From NCBI RefSeq assembly GCF_036192275.1, contig NZ_CP108088.1, positions 5,829,501 to 5,893,500 of the forward strand: a DNA stretch of 64,000 nucleotides. Reading direction: 5' to 3'. The stretch is from Streptomyces sp. NBC_00250. Lineage in GTDB: Bacteria; Actinomycetota; Actinomycetes; Streptomycetales; Streptomycetaceae. The notes beneath the pieces are model-generated. The model did not search any database. It was not told the DNA's origin and saw only the letters and a list, made by a program, of their open reading frames with translations. The position numbers were made by a program, and so were the translations under genes. This document shows, piece by piece, positions 55,247 through 64,000 of this stretch; the first letter of the stretch is position 1, and each line of letters begins with the position of its first letter.

Positions 55247-56404
55247 CTACAGGCCCATCGACTTGGCGATGATCGACTTCATGATCTCGCTGGTGCCGCC
55301 GTAGATGCGGTTGACGCGGTTGTCGGCGTACAGGCGCGCGATCGGGTACTCGTTCATGTAGCCGTAGCCACCGTGCAGCTGGAGGCAGCGGTCGATGACG
55401 CGGTGCGCGACCTCGGTGCAGAAGAGCTTGGCGCTCGCGGCCTCGGCCGGGGACAGCTCGCCGGCGTCCAGGGCCTCCAGGGCGCGGTCGGCGACGGCCT
55501 CGGCCGCGTCCACCTCGGCCTGGCAGGCGGCCAGCTCGAACTTGGTGTTCTGGAAGTGCGCGACCGGCTTGCCGAAGACGGTGCGGTCCTGCACGTACTC
55601 CTTGGCGAAGCGGACGGCGGCCTTGGCCTGGGCGTAGGCGCCGAAGGCGATGCCCCAGCGCTCGGAGGCCAGGTTGTGGCCGAGGTAGTAGAAGCCCTTG
55701 CCCTCCTCGCCCATCAGGTCCTCGACCGGGACCTTGACGTCGACGAAGGCCAGCTCGGCCGTGTCGGAGGTGCGCAGGCCCAGCTTGTCCAGCTTGCGGC
55801 CGATGGAGTAGCCCTCGGACTTGGTGTCCACGGCGAAGAGGGAGATGCCGAAGCGGCGGTCCTCGGCCGTCGGGGCGGACGTGCGGGCGCAGACGATCAC
55901 GCGGTCGGCGTGGACGCCACCGGTGATGAAGGTCTTGGAGCCGTTGAGGACGTAGTGCGTGCCGTCCTCGGAGAGCTTGGCGGTGGTCTTCATGCCCGCG
56001 ACGTCGGAGCCGGTGCCCGGCTCGGTCATCGCCAGCGCCCACATCTCCTCGCCGGTGACGAACTTCGGCAGGTACCGCTTCTTCTGCTCGTCGGTGGAGA
56101 GCATCTTGATGTAGGGGAGGGCGAGCAGCACGTGCACGCCGGAGCCGCCGAACTGGACGCCCGCGCGCGAGGTCTCCTCGTACAGGACGGCCTCGAACTT
56201 GTGGGTGTCCAGGCCCGCGCCGCCGAACTCCTCGGGCACGTTGATGCCGAAGATGCCCAGCTCGCCCAGCTTGTCGTAGAACTCGCGCGGCGCCTGGCCG
56301 GCCGCGAACCACTCGTCGTAGACCGGGACGACCTCGGCCTCGATGAAGGCGCGGATGGTCTCCCGGAACGCCTCGTGGTCCTCGTTGAATACGGTACGGC
56401 GCAC
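55247..56404 (-). CDS. Acyl-CoA dehydrogenase
   Basis: 385 aa from GTG 56404, with AAGGAGG upstream. FAD-dependent: MWALAMTEPGTGSDVAGMKT, YVLNGSKTFITGGVHADRV, RTVFGKPVAHFQNTKFELA, QLHGGYGYMNEYPIARLY, ending RIYGGTSEIMKSIIAKSMGL with the catalytic-region GGTSEI (Gly in place of the Glu seen in short-chain enzymes, as in several long-chain ones). Substrate probably a medium or long acyl-CoA. Operon with tesB. A dyad-rich sequence upstream suggests control by a TetR-type fatty-acid regulator. Confidence 0.92.
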   Translation of the reverse strand: MRRTVFNEDHEAFRETIRAFIEAEVVPVYDEWFAAGQAPREFYDKLGELGIFGINVPEEFGGAGLDTHKFEAVLYEETSRAGVQFGGSGVHVLLALPYIKMLSTDEQKKRYLPKFVTGEEMWALAMTEPGTGSDVAGMKTTAKLSEDGTHYVLNGSKTFITGGVHADRVIVCARTSAPTAEDRRFGISLFAVDTKSEGYSIGRKLDKLGLRTSDTAELAFVDVKVPVEDLMGEEGKGFYYLGHNLASERWGIAFGAYAQAKAAVRFAKEYVQDRTVFGKPVAHFQNTKFELAACQAEVDAAEAVADRALEALDAGELSPAEAASAKLFCTEVAHRVIDRCLQLHGGYGYMNEYPIARLYADNRVNRIYGGTSEIMKSIIAKSMGL

Positions 56405-56442
56405 GAGCCGCCTCCTTCGGGTCCTGTCCTGGTCCGGCCTCG

Positions 56443-56466
56443 GCGCTTGTCTAAGCGCTTGCTCAG
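56443..56466. promoter_or_regulatory. Candidate operator upstream of acyl-CoA dehydrogenase
   Basis: CTAAGCGCTTGCTCAG (56451-56466) is an imperfect palindrome with AAGCGCTT core; GCGCTTGTCTA and GCGCTTGCTCA form direct repeats across the site. Such CTAAGCGCTTGCTNAG-type dyads are common before acyl-CoA dehydrogenase genes in actinobacteria. Confidence 0.55.
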
Positions 56467-56492
56467 CCTCGTCCTTCGAAGTTACCCATCGG

Positions 56493-57731
56493 TCACCCGC
56501 TCTGTCCAGAGCCCTCGCCTGTGATCCACCGCCCACCGGTGACGTCGTACTCCCGCACCGGCCGCCCCTCGATCCCGCTGGTGCGGAACGGCTTCCCCGC
56601 GCCGTCCGCGATCCGGACCGTGCCCGAGCGGCCCTCCGAGCTCCACACCAGTTCCAGGTACCAGCGGCAGTCGCAGCCCGCGGTCCCGGCGGTGACGAGC
56701 AGCTCCTCGGGATCCGACGAGGTCACCGTGTAGGGGAAGGGAACGGAGGGGATCTTGTGGCCCTCACCGGAGGCGTCGTAGCCGTCGACCGGCCGGACGA
56801 GCGGGCGCGACGCGTCGAGGTCGATCGTGTAGTGGCGCGGGGTGAGGGCACCGCCGCAGCCGTTGTCCATCCGGTACGCGGTCCAGGGGAGCGGCGCGGC
56901 CCGGCCGACGACCCGTACGTGGAGCGCCTGGAGGACGACGGAGGCCGAGGGCGACCTGCCCTGGAGCGAGATCCGGACGAGCGTCTCCCCGCCGTGCACC
57001 GCCCGGTGCGTGCCCGCCCAGCGCGCGGCGTCGGAGGGCGGAGGCGGCGGGGCCACGCCGCTCGGGGCGCGGTCGACGAGGTAGGTGTGCCCGCAGCCGT
57101 TCTCCCAGGTGTGGGAGTCGGCGGTCCAGGTGAAGGGGGGCGGGGGTGGGTCGGGTGCGGTGGTCCTGGTGGGTGTGAGGGGCTTCGACGTCGGTGCGGC
57201 CGTGGCCTCTGTTCCGGCGGAGAGCCCGATCCGTACGAGCACGAGGGCGAGCGCCAGGGCGACCACGGCGGCGACGGCCCCGGCGACGAGCAGGCCCCGC
57301 CGCGAGCGCGACTGCGACCGCGACCTTGAGCGCGACCGCGAGTGCGGCCGAGGCGGGGCGGCTCTCTCGGCGTCGGTCGTGGTTCCGGGCGCGAGTGACG
57401 GCTCCGGTTCCGGCTCGGTTTCCGGCGCGGCTTCGGGCTCCGGTTCCGGCGTGGGTTCCGGCGCGGGTTCCGGGACCGGGCGGCGGGCGCCGTCCGCGCG
57501 GGTCCAGGCCACCTCCAGGGCCCGCCGCTCCTCCTCGTCCGCCCCGCACAACAGGGCGAGGCGGTCGACCACGGCGAACTCCTCCGGGACGGTCGCGCCG
57601 GAGCAGTAGCGGTGGAGGGTGGACGCGCTGACGCTCAGGCGCCGCCCCAGCGCCTCGTAACTCCTGCCGTCCCGCGCCTTCAGCGCGCGCACGAGCCGCG
57701 CGAACTCCTCGACGGCGGCGTCCTTCGGCAT
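56493..57731 (-). CDS. Membrane-anchored XRE-type regulator with outside domain
   Basis: 412 aa, ATG 57731 with GAGGGGGAT upstream. N-terminal XRE helix-turn-helix (about 5-65: RSYEALGRRLSVSASTLHRY), an EPEPEP-rich acidic linker, a Ser-Arg repeat (SRSRSRSQSRSRR, about 130-148) just before one transmembrane helix (VAGAVAAVVALALALVLV), and a C-terminal domain of about 220 residues outside with several Cys (ENGCGHTYL, DNGCGGAL, AGCDCRWYL). It may sense an outside signal and act on DNA through the same chain, or be a structural protein. Divergent from a small secreted protein gene. Confidence 0.75.
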   Translation of the reverse strand: MPKDAAVEEFARLVRALKARDGRSYEALGRRLSVSASTLHRYCSGATVPEEFAVVDRLALLCGADEEERRALEVAWTRADGARRPVPEPAPEPTPEPEPEAAPETEPEPEPSLAPGTTTDAERAAPPRPHSRSRSRSRSQSRSRRGLLVAGAVAAVVALALALVLVRIGLSAGTEATAAPTSKPLTPTRTTAPDPPPPPFTWTADSHTWENGCGHTYLVDRAPSGVAPPPPPSDAARWAGTHRAVHGGETLVRISLQGRSPSASVVLQALHVRVVGRAAPLPWTAYRMDNGCGGALTPRHYTIDLDASRPLVRPVDGYDASGEGHKIPSVPFPYTVTSSDPEELLVTAGTAGCDCRWYLELVWSSEGRSGTVRIADGAGKPFRTSGIEGRPVREYDVTGGRWITGEGSGQSG

Positions 57732-57895
57732 TCCATCCCCCTCGCCCCTGCGTCCCACCCTTCACGTCCTTGCACGTCAGCGGGGGTGGAATGGTTCCGG
57801 GACGGACGGTGGGCGCGTCACCGTTGTCAGGCGACGGGCGCCGGCCCGACGCTGGTCGAGCACTGACCGAACGACCCGACGGGGGATCCACCACC

Positions 57896-58504
57896 ATGCG
57901 CAAGCTCCGTACCGCACTCGCCACCGCCGCCGCTGCCGCCCTGGGCCTCGCGGCCCTCGCCACGGCCCCGGCGCAGGCCGCCGCCCAGCCCGCCTTCCTC
58001 GCCGCCTCCCAGATGCCGAAGTCGTCGACGCCGTGGACCGCCACCCAGGTCTTCACCGGCGTCCCGGAGAACGGCGGCGCCCTCTGCGCCCCGTACAAGA
58101 TCCCGGCGCAGAACACCCGCTACCGCGAGTTCAGCACCGAGCTCGACACCAACGGCGTCCAGATCACCAACGTCGCCCGCACCGAGGCCGACGCCGTGAA
58201 GCTGGTCGATACCCTCCGCAAGGCCCTCGCCGGCTGCGGCCCCCTGCTGGAGCGGCAGAACCCGGGCCTGAAGGCCGTCAGCGCCTCCCACGGCAAGCTC
58301 GCCGTCGAGGAGGGCGCCTGGGTCTACAGCCTGGACACCGCCGACCCGCAGGTCGGCAACACCGACATCCACCTCTTCTCGGTCGGCCGCGACGGCCGCA
58401 CCGTCACCCTCGTCCGCTGGGGCCAGATGGGCGACTTCAAGGACGCCCCGCTGACCGCCTTCCGCACCACGACGAAGACCGCCGTCGACAAGCTCTGGTC
58501 CTGA
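57896..58504 (+). CDS. Small secreted protein of unknown function
   Basis: 202 aa, ATG 57896 with GGGGGA 9 bases upstream. Signal peptide of about 30 residues (LATAAAAALGLAALATAPAQA). The mature part has two Cys (GALCAPYK and LAGCGPLLE) that may form a disulfide, and an alpha/beta pattern (VKLVDTLRKALAGC, GAWVYSLDTAD, IHLFSVGRDGRTVTLVRWGQ) like the sensor domain of PknH-type proteins. It is divergent from the membrane-bound XRE regulator, which makes a shared signal path plausible. Function unknown. Confidence 0.7.
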   Translation: MRKLRTALATAAAAALGLAALATAPAQAAAQPAFLAASQMPKSSTPWTATQVFTGVPENGGALCAPYKIPAQNTRYREFSTELDTNGVQITNVARTEADAVKLVDTLRKALAGCGPLLERQNPGLKAVSASHGKLAVEEGAWVYSLDTADPQVGNTDIHLFSVGRDGRTVTLVRWGQMGDFKDAPLTAFRTTTKTAVDKLWS

Positions 58505-58694
58505 CGCAGTGTCATCCTGACGCGCGTCGAACTACTCAGGGTGACGGTGGGGTCGCAGAACACCTCCATTCGGGGGATACTGGGACGTGAGTTTCCGCCG
58601 TCGGCACGCTCGCGCGTCGAGCCGACGAGCCCATCCGTCATCAGACCGGTACCGGTCGGGGGGTCCGTTTCGATGTGATGCGAAAGGACGCGTC

Positions 58695-59720
58695 ATGGAA
58701 CTCGAATCTCTCCCCAATGACGTCATCGCCCAGATCGAGGTGCGGGACCGCTGGAGGCGCGCAACGGCCGCCGGCGGCCTGGAGTTCCTCATCACCGACA
58801 TCGGGAGATGGCCACTCGGCAAGACGGTGCGGGTCGCTTTCCTCGACGGGGACGACCAACTGCACGCGGACATCGCGGGAGCGACGAAGCAGATCACCGA
58901 CGCCTGCAACCTGAACCTCGATTTCGGGCAGAACGGCGGGGGCGGAACGTTCCGGCGATGGACCACGTCCGACACCGCCCTCGCCGCCGAGATCCGGGTC
59001 AGCTTCGACCTGCCGGGGTTCTTCTCCCTGGTGGGCACCGACAGCACGGACAGCGTCATCGGCGCGGGAGGCGGCCCGGTCGGGGGCAACCCCGACCAGC
59101 GCAGCCTCAACCTCGGGCAGTTCGCGGAGAACAGGCCCGTCAAGTGGGAAGGCACCGTGCGGCACGAGTTCCTGCACGCACTGGGATTCCACCACTCCCA
59201 CCAGAACATGCGCGGCACCTGCGAGGGCGAGTTCCGCTGGGAGGACGAAGCCGGTTACGTGCCCACGCAGGACGGGGACGGTGTCTTCGTCGCGGACGCC
59301 CAGGGCCGGCTCCCCGGCATCTACACCTTCCTCGCGGGTGAGCCGAACAACTGGCCGCGCGCGATGGTGGATCACAACCTGCGCACCGTGGACGCTCCGG
59401 ATCTCGTCGCCGGGCCCTTCGACACGAAGTCCGTGATGCTGTACCGGTTCCCGGCGTTCTTCTACAAGTCCACCCCCAGCAGCTGCGCGCCGACCGGTAA
59501 CGGACAGAACCTGTCGGACGGCGACAAGCGCGGACTCGACCTGCTGTACCCGCACACGGAGGAGGGGGTGGCGGACCGTCAGGCCCGTGCCGACGCGGTC
59601 CTGCAGTCGCTCGGGGCCGGTCCGGAAGGGGTTCCCGGTTCGAACGGCGGCGGCCTGGCCGAGGCGTACCGCACCAGGGTCGAAGAACTGGCGGCCGCCC
59701 AGGCCGCGACCGCACGCTGA
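58695..59720 (+). CDS. Astacin-like (M12A-type) zinc metallopeptidase
   Basis: 341 aa, ATG 58695 with AAAGGA about 7 bases upstream. Zinc motif HEFLHALGFHHSH gives HExxHxxGxxH with H157, E158, H161 and H167; later SVMLYRF could be the Met-turn with the SVM triplet. VRVAFLDGDDQLHADIAGAT is the N-terminal strand-helix of the metzincin fold. No signal peptide is visible from this start or in the upstream in-frame region, so secretion is uncertain. The C-terminal 50 residues are Ala/Gly-rich. Substrate unknown. Confidence 0.8.
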   Translation: MELESLPNDVIAQIEVRDRWRRATAAGGLEFLITDIGRWPLGKTVRVAFLDGDDQLHADIAGATKQITDACNLNLDFGQNGGGGTFRRWTTSDTALAAEIRVSFDLPGFFSLVGTDSTDSVIGAGGGPVGGNPDQRSLNLGQFAENRPVKWEGTVRHEFLHALGFHHSHQNMRGTCEGEFRWEDEAGYVPTQDGDGVFVADAQGRLPGIYTFLAGEPNNWPRAMVDHNLRTVDAPDLVAGPFDTKSVMLYRFPAFFYKSTPSSCAPTGNGQNLSDGDKRGLDLLYPHTEEGVADRQARADAVLQSLGAGPEGVPGSNGGGLAEAYRTRVEELAAAQAATAR

Positions 59721-59740
59721 CCCGAGCCGAGCAGCGGCGG

Positions 59741-59767
59741 GCCGAGTCGGGATCAGGCGGACTCGGC
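59741..59767. terminator. Hairpin between metallopeptidase and PucR genes
   Basis: Arms GCCGAGTC and GACTCGGC with an 11-base loop between two convergent genes. Confidence 0.6.
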
Positions 59768-59796
59768 GCGCCGCCCCCTTCGGCGCACGACCCTGC

Positions 59797-61401
59797 TCAG
59801 CGGGACGTGAGCGCGAACCACAGCTCCATGCGGACGTCCGGGTCGTCCAGGTCCCGGTCCAGGAGCGCGGCGCAGCGGGCGATCCGCTGGCGGACGGTGT
59901 TGCGGTGGATGTCCATCGCGGTGGCCGTCCGGTCCCAGCCGCCGTGCAGCGAGAGCCAGACGCGCAGGGTCTCGGCGAGTGGTTCGGTCAGCGGGGCGAG
60001 GAGGGTGCGCGCGTGGGCGGTGGCCTCGTCCGGGTCCACCAGCGCGGCGATCCCGCCCGGGCGGTGCCGCACCAGTTCCGCCCCGGTCGCCTCCGCCCGC
60101 CGCAGTGCTCGCGCGGCCTGCGCGTCGGCCGCCGCCAGGTCGTCCGCCTCGACGGGGGCGCTCACTCCCAGCGTCCAGCCGGACTGAGCGGTGACGGGGG
60201 AGGAGGCGGGCAGGAGCAGCTGTACGGCTCCGAGCGCGGCCCCCGCAGTCCTACCGCGCGAGCCACCCGCCTCTGCAGCCGTACCGCCCGAGCCACCCGC
60301 CCCCGGAGCCGTACCGCCCGAGCCACCCGTCCCCGGAGCGGTACCGCCCGAGCCACCCGCCCCCGGAGCGGTACCGCCCGAGCCACCCGTCCCCGGAGTC
60401 GTACCGCCCGCGTCCACCAACGGCGTTCCCAGAGCCGCTGCCAGTGAGGCCGCCGCGAACGGGGTGCCGTCGCCGCCCGAGGCGTGGACCACGGTCCACG
60501 GGCCCGTGCCCAGGGCCGCCGCCGTCTCCGCCGGGGTGGCGCCGAGCAGCAGCCGGACCAGGGCCCCGTCGCGTACGGTCACGTCCGCGCCCCGGTGGGG
60601 GGCCGTGAGCAGGGACAGCAGGACGACCGCGACCCCCGCGATCGTGTGGTCCCCGGGGCCGCGCCGTTCCGTCGCCACCCCGAGGGTCAGTCCGTCGCCG
60701 CCGCCCAGCGCGTACGCGGCGAGCCGCAGCCCGCCGCCGTCCCCGCTCGCCGAGGCCGGGCCGCCCGGGCGCGGGCCGAGGACGCCCGCCAGGTCGCGCA
60801 GTGCCCGCGCCGCCTCCGCCGGAACCTCCCGGCCGGCCGCCACCGACTCCGCACCGTCCGCTCCGAAGAGCACCGCCCGGCCCCCGAGCCGCGAGGCGAG
60901 CGCGCCCAGCACCGCGGGGACCGGGGCCGGCCGGGCCGCGGCCGCCGCCAGGGACTGCTGTGCCTCCGTCACCCGGCGCAGCTCGTGCAGCCGGGCCTCG
61001 GCCATCAGCCGCCACAGCGCCCGCGCCACCGCCGTGAACGGCGTCCTCGGCGGCACCTCGACCAGCGGCAGACCGTGCCGGGCGCAGGCTTCGACCAGCT
61101 CCGCCGGAACCGTGTCGTACACCGGCGTCACACCGAAGCCGAGCGCCGCCGCGCCCGCCTCCACCACCCGCTCCACGTAGTGCGCCGGGTCGGTGAGCTG
61201 CACGCCCGCCGTCATCAGCAGTTCGCCGCCGAGGAGGTACGGATAGGGGTCGGCCATCTCCGAGGTGTGCACCCAGTGGATCGAGACGTCCCCGGGGCCG
61301 GCGAGCAGCCGCAGCCCGAGGTCCCGGCGGGCGAGCAGCGCGGCCAGCGAGACGGGCGGTGCGGGGGGAGTGGCGGTGGGCTCCGCAGAGGTCATGGCCA
61401 T
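59797..61401 (-). CDS. PucR-family transcriptional regulator with Gly-rich repeat insert
   Basis: 534 aa, ATG 61401 with AAGGA upstream. The N-terminal PucR domain (about 15-140: LGLRLLAGPGDVSIHWVHTS, GELLMTAGVQL) is a ligand domain named after purine catabolism; the C-terminal PucR-type HTH is LRVWLSLHGGWDRTATAMDI and HRNTVRQRIARCAALL. Residues about 330-383 are five 10-residue repeats like GGSGGTAPGA, coded by a 30-bp tandem repeat inside the middle domain. It is divergent from the symporter-agmatinase genes and most likely controls them in response to a nitrogen compound. Confidence 0.88.
   Translation of the reverse strand: MAMTSAEPTATPPAPPVSLAALLARRDLGLRLLAGPGDVSIHWVHTSEMADPYPYLLGGELLMTAGVQLTDPAHYVERVVEAGAAALGFGVTPVYDTVPAELVEACARHGLPLVEVPPRTPFTAVARALWRLMAEARLHELRRVTEAQQSLAAAAARPAPVPAVLGALASRLGGRAVLFGADGAESVAAGREVPAEAARALRDLAGVLGPRPGGPASASGDGGGLRLAAYALGGGDGLTLGVATERRGPGDHTIAGVAVVLLSLLTAPHRGADVTVRDGALVRLLLGATPAETAAALGTGPWTVVHASGGDGTPFAAASLAAALGTPLVDAGGTTPGTGGSGGTAPGAGGSGGTAPGTGGSGGTAPGAGGSGGTAAEAGGSRGRTAGAALGAVQLLLPASSPVTAQSGWTLGVSAPVEADDLAAADAQAARALRRAEATGAELVRHRPGGIAALVDPDEATAHARTLLAPLTEPLAETLRVWLSLHGGWDRTATAMDIHRNTVRQRIARCAALLDRDLDDPDVRMELWFALTSR
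60251..60410. repeat. 30-bp in-frame tandem repeat, about 5.3 copies
   Basis: Units start at 60251, 60281, 60311, 60341, 60371 and 60401 with core GTACCGCCCGAGCCACCCG; they vary at a few positions. Because 30 is a multiple of three, copy number can change without breaking the PucR frame. Confidence 0.9.
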
Positions 61402-61576
61402 GGATCCTTCGTACACCCCCCGCCCGGTCAGTGGATGAAACGTACACTTCTACGTCGCTTTCCGGCCACCTACTGTCATGGCATCCAGAGGCCGCGGGTA
61501 CGGGCGGATGTCCCCGCGATCAGCACCTGGTCACTCCCCTGCACGACACGCCACCGAGGTGAACGAAGGAGGCCCC

Positions 61577-63061
61577 ATGGCCGTCGACTACACAGTGATC
61601 GCCCTGTACCTGGCCGGCATGCTCGCGATGGGCTGGTGGGGCATGCGCCGCGCCAAGTCCAAGAGCGAGTTCCTGGTCGCCGGGCGACGCCTCGGGCCCT
61701 GGATGTACTCCGGCACGATGGCCGCCATCGTCCTCGGCGGCGCCTCCACCATCGGTGGCGTGGGACTCGGCTACAAGTACGGCCTCTCGGGCGCCTGGAT
61801 GGTCTTCGCCATCGGCCTCGGCCTGCTCGCGCTGAGCGTCTTCTTCTCCGCCCGGATCGCCCGGCTGAAGGTCTACACCGTCTCCGAGATGCTCGACCTG
61901 CGCTACGGCGGCAGGGCCGGCGTCATCTCGGGCGTCGTCATGTGGGCGTACACGCTGATGCTCGCGGTCACCTCGACCATCGCGTACGCCACGATCTTCG
62001 ACGTCCTCTTCGACCTGCCCCGGACCCTCGCGATCGTCCTCGGCGGCACCATCGTCGTCGCGTACTCGACCCTCGGCGGCATGTGGTCCATCACCATCAC
62101 CGACATGGTGCAGTTCGTGGTGAAGACCATCGGCGTACTGCTCCTGCTGCTGCCGATCGCGGTCGTCAAGGCCGGCGGCTTCGCCGAGATGAAGGCCGCG
62201 CTGCCCACCTCGTACTTCGAGCCCCTCGGCATCGGCGGCGAGACGATCTTCACCTACGTGCTGATCTACACCTTCGGCATGCTCATCGGCCAGGACATCT
62301 GGCAGCGGGTCTTCACCGCCCGGACCGACAAGGTCGCCAAGTGGGGCGGCACCGTCGCCGGTACGTACTGTCTCGCGTACGCCCTCGCCGGCGCCGTCAT
62401 CGGCACGGCCGCGAAGGTGCTGTACCCGAACCTGCCCAGCGCCGACGACGCGTTCGCCACCATCGTCAAGGACGAGCTGCCGATGGGCGTCCGGGGACTC
62501 GTCCTCGCCGCCGCCCTCGCCGCCGTCATGTCCACCTCCTCGGGCGCCCTCATCGCCTGCGCCACCGTCGCCAACAACGACATCTGGTCGCGCCTCCGGG
62601 GAGCGGTCTCGGCCGAGGAAGGACCGGCCGACGACCACGACGAGGTGAAGGGCAACCGCGTCTTCATCCTCATCATGGGCATCGCCGTCATCCTCATCGC
62701 CATCGCCCTCAACGACGTCGTCCAGGCCCTCACCGTCGCCTACAACCTGCTGGTCGGCGGGCTCCTCGTGCCGATCCTCGGCGGTCTGCTCTGGCGTCGC
62801 GGCACCGTCCAGGGCGCCCTCGCGGCGGTCACCGTCGGCGGCCTGGCCGTCATTGGCCTGATGTGGGCTTACGGAATCCTTGCAAATGAGCCTGTTTACT
62901 ATGGTTTGTTGGCCTCGCTCGCCGCATATGTGATCGTTTCCCTGGCGACCCGCCCGACGGACGCCGCCGCGCTCGCGCACTGGCGCGCCCGCCTCGCGGG
63001 CCGGGAGACCCCCGAAGCCGACCCGACGCCGGAGACCGTGCCGGCCGCCGCGACCGGCTGA
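61577..63061 (+). CDS. Sodium:solute symporter family transporter
   Basis: 494 aa, ATG 61577 with GAAGGAGG upstream. About 13 hydrophobic helices; SSS-family signs are [40 protein letters not shown] and [19 protein letters not shown] (the Na-site Ser/Thr region). It imports a small organic solute with sodium; the downstream agmatinase points to a guanidino compound or a polyamine precursor. Codons 426-454 (62852-62938) use A/T in the third position in 13 of 29 cases, unlike the rest. It lies 79 bases before the agmatinase gene. Confidence 0.9.
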   Translation: MAVDYTVIALYLAGMLAMGWWGMRRAKSKSEFLVAGRRLGPWMYSGTMAAIVLGGASTIGGVGLGYKYGLSGAWMVFAIGLGLLALSVFFSARIARLKVYTVSEMLDLRYGGRAGVISGVVMWAYTLMLAVTSTIAYATIFDVLFDLPRTLAIVLGGTIVVAYSTLGGMWSITITDMVQFVVKTIGVLLLLLPIAVVKAGGFAEMKAALPTSYFEPLGIGGETIFTYVLIYTFGMLIGQDIWQRVFTARTDKVAKWGGTVAGTYCLAYALAGAVIGTAAKVLYPNLPSADDAFATIVKDELPMGVRGLVLAAALAAVMSTSSGALIACATVANNDIWSRLRGAVSAEEGPADDHDEVKGNRVFILIMGIAVILIAIALNDVVQALTVAYNLLVGGLLVPILGGLLWRRGTVQGALAAVTVGGLAVIGLMWAYGILANEPVYYGLLASLAAYVIVSLATRPTDAAALAHWRARLAGRETPEADPTPETVPAAATG

Positions 63062-63140
63062 CCGCACCGAGACTCCCGGACGGGGCCCCGAGACCCGAGG
63101 CCCCGACCGGACCCACCGATACACCCAGGAGGACCCGACC

Positions 63141-64000
63141 ATGAGCAGCAGCGACCAGAACACCCCGCGCGGCCCGATCGACTCGTCCCGCATCCCGCGG
63201 TACGCCGGTCCCGCGACGTTCGCCCGGCTGCCGCGACTCGACGAGGTCGGCACCGCCGACATCGCCGTGGTCGGCGTCCCCTTCGACAGCGGCGTCTCCT
63301 ACCGCCCCGGCGCCCGCTTCGGCGGCAACGCCATCCGCGAGGCCTCCCGCCTGCTCCGCCCGTACAACCCGGCGCAGGACGCCTCCCCGTTCGCCCTCGC
63401 CCAGGTCGCGGACGCCGGTGACATCGCCGCCAACCCGTTCAACATCAACGAGGCCGTCGAGACGATCGAGGCCGCCGCGGACGACCTGCTGAACTCCGGC
63501 GCCCGCATGATGACCCTCGGCGGCGACCACACCATCGCCCTGCCGCTGCTCCGCTCCGTCGCCAAGAAGCACGGCCCCGTCGCCCTGCTCCACTTCGACG
63601 CGCACCTCGACACCTGGGACACCTACTTCGGCGCCGAGTACACCCACGGCACCCCGTTCCGCCGCGCCGTCGAGGAGGGCATCCTCGACACCGAGGCGCT
63701 CTCCCACGTCGGCACCCGCGGCCCGCTGTACGGCAAGCAGGACCTCACCGACGACGAGAAGATGGGCTTCGGCATCGTCACCTCGGCGGACATCTACCGC
63801 CGCGGCGCCGACGAGGTCGCCGACCAGCTCCGCCAGCGCATCGGCGACCGCCCGCTGTACATCTCCATCGACATCGACTGCCTCGACCCGGCCCACGCGC
63901 CCGGCACCGGTACCCCGGAGGCGGGCGGCATGACCTCCCGCGAGCTCCTGGAGATCCTCCGCGGCCTCTCCTCCTGCAACCTGGTGTCGGCGGACGTCGT
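63141..64000 (+). CDS. Agmatinase/guanidinobutyrase family ureohydrolase (cut by window end)
   Basis: The first 286 codons are visible, ATG 63141 with AGGAGG (63127-63132) upstream; the stop is beyond the window. Mn-binding ureohydrolase motifs are all present: [27 protein letters not shown] and [20 protein letters not shown]. The enzyme removes urea from agmatine, guanidinobutyrate or guanidinopropionate; sequence does not decide which. With the symporter and PucR regulator it forms an uptake-and-hydrolysis unit for nitrogen use. Confidence 0.93.
   Translation, partial: MSSSDQNTPRGPIDSSRIPRYAGPATFARLPRLDEVGTADIAVVGVPFDSGVSYRPGARFGGNAIREASRLLRPYNPAQDASPFALAQVADAGDIAANPFNINEAVETIEAAADDLLNSGARMMTLGGDHTIALPLLRSVAKKHGPVALLHFDAHLDTWDTYFGAEYTHGTPFRRAVEEGILDTEALSHVGTRGPLYGKQDLTDDEKMGFGIVTSADIYRRGADEVADQLRQRIGDRPLYISIDIDCLDPAHAPGTGTPEAGGMTSRELLEILRGLSSCNLVSADV

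Noticed and set aside
53267..56524. A 1085-codon open frame on the plus strand opposite the CDF, thioesterase and dehydrogenase genes
   Set aside because: Antisense shadow of three well-supported genes with coupled spacing and ribosome binding sites.
60251..60410. Repeat array considered as CRISPR
   Set aside because: Units are contiguous with no spacers and are in frame with the PucR gene; no cas genes are present. The same applies to the other tandem arrays.

Overview
The window is a high-GC actinobacterial chromosome segment, almost certainly Streptomyces. Support comes from strong G/C third-position bias, GTG starts, tRNA genes without an encoded CCA, many secreted polymer-degrading enzymes with CBM2 or CBM5/12 modules, the desferrioxamine cluster desABCD, and adpA (bldH) with its in-frame TTA codon next to orn. 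As far as I remember it, the gene order runs parallel to the S. coelicolor core region from about SCO2770 to SCO2817.

Layout. 0-5 kb: end of a GH18 chitinase, a c-di-GMP enzyme (PAS-GGDEF-EAL, CdgA-like), a secreted M6-like metalloprotease and tRNA-Lys. 5-7 kb: two poorly known proteins and a divergent TetR/peroxiredoxin-like pair. 7-12 kb: a compact operon of an Fe-S-type RecB/Cas4-like nuclease, a protein of unknown function and an SF1 helicase, preceded by a PAP2 phosphatase. Together nuclease and helicase look like a split Dna2. 12-19 kb: histidine phosphatase, an XRE regulator, a methyltransferase and an OmpR-type two-component system. 19-25 kb: a chitinolytic and plant-polymer block: CBM2-GH18 chitinase, then GH74 and GH10 enzymes as an overlapping pair behind a CebR-type operator. 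25-29 kb: tRNA-His, orn, adpA, a universal stress protein and an acetate-transporter family protein. 29-34 kb: glmS, and a GH20 hexosaminidase with a DasR-like site, which ties amino-sugar synthesis and chitin-derived sugar use together. 34-37 kb: a three-gene WXG100/type VII-like operon of unknown function. 37-43.6 kb: desABCD and a ferric-siderophore reductase, each behind an iron box. 43.6-50 kb: a leucine/branched-chain catabolic operon (carboxylase beta, carboxylase alpha, HMG-CoA lyase, acyl-CoA dehydrogenase) divergent from its probable TetR regulator. 50-59.8 kb: a putative phosphatase, a secreted FG-GAP/VCBS-like protein, a CDF transporter, an acyl-CoA thioesterase, a second acyl-CoA dehydrogenase, a membrane-bound XRE regulator, a small secreted protein and an astacin-like metalloprotease. 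59.8-64 kb: a PucR regulator divergent from a sodium:solute symporter and an agmatinase/guanidinobutyrase (cut by the window end), a likely guanidino-compound uptake and breakdown unit.

The segment looks like stable core chromosome. I see no insertion sequences, integrases, phage genes or CRISPR arrays. It does carry many short tandem or dispersed repeats at gene ends, several of which have been absorbed into coding sequences (histidine kinase tail, PAP2 tail, PucR Gly-rich insert, CDF stop codon). Products were assigned by reading protein motifs; no database search was possible.
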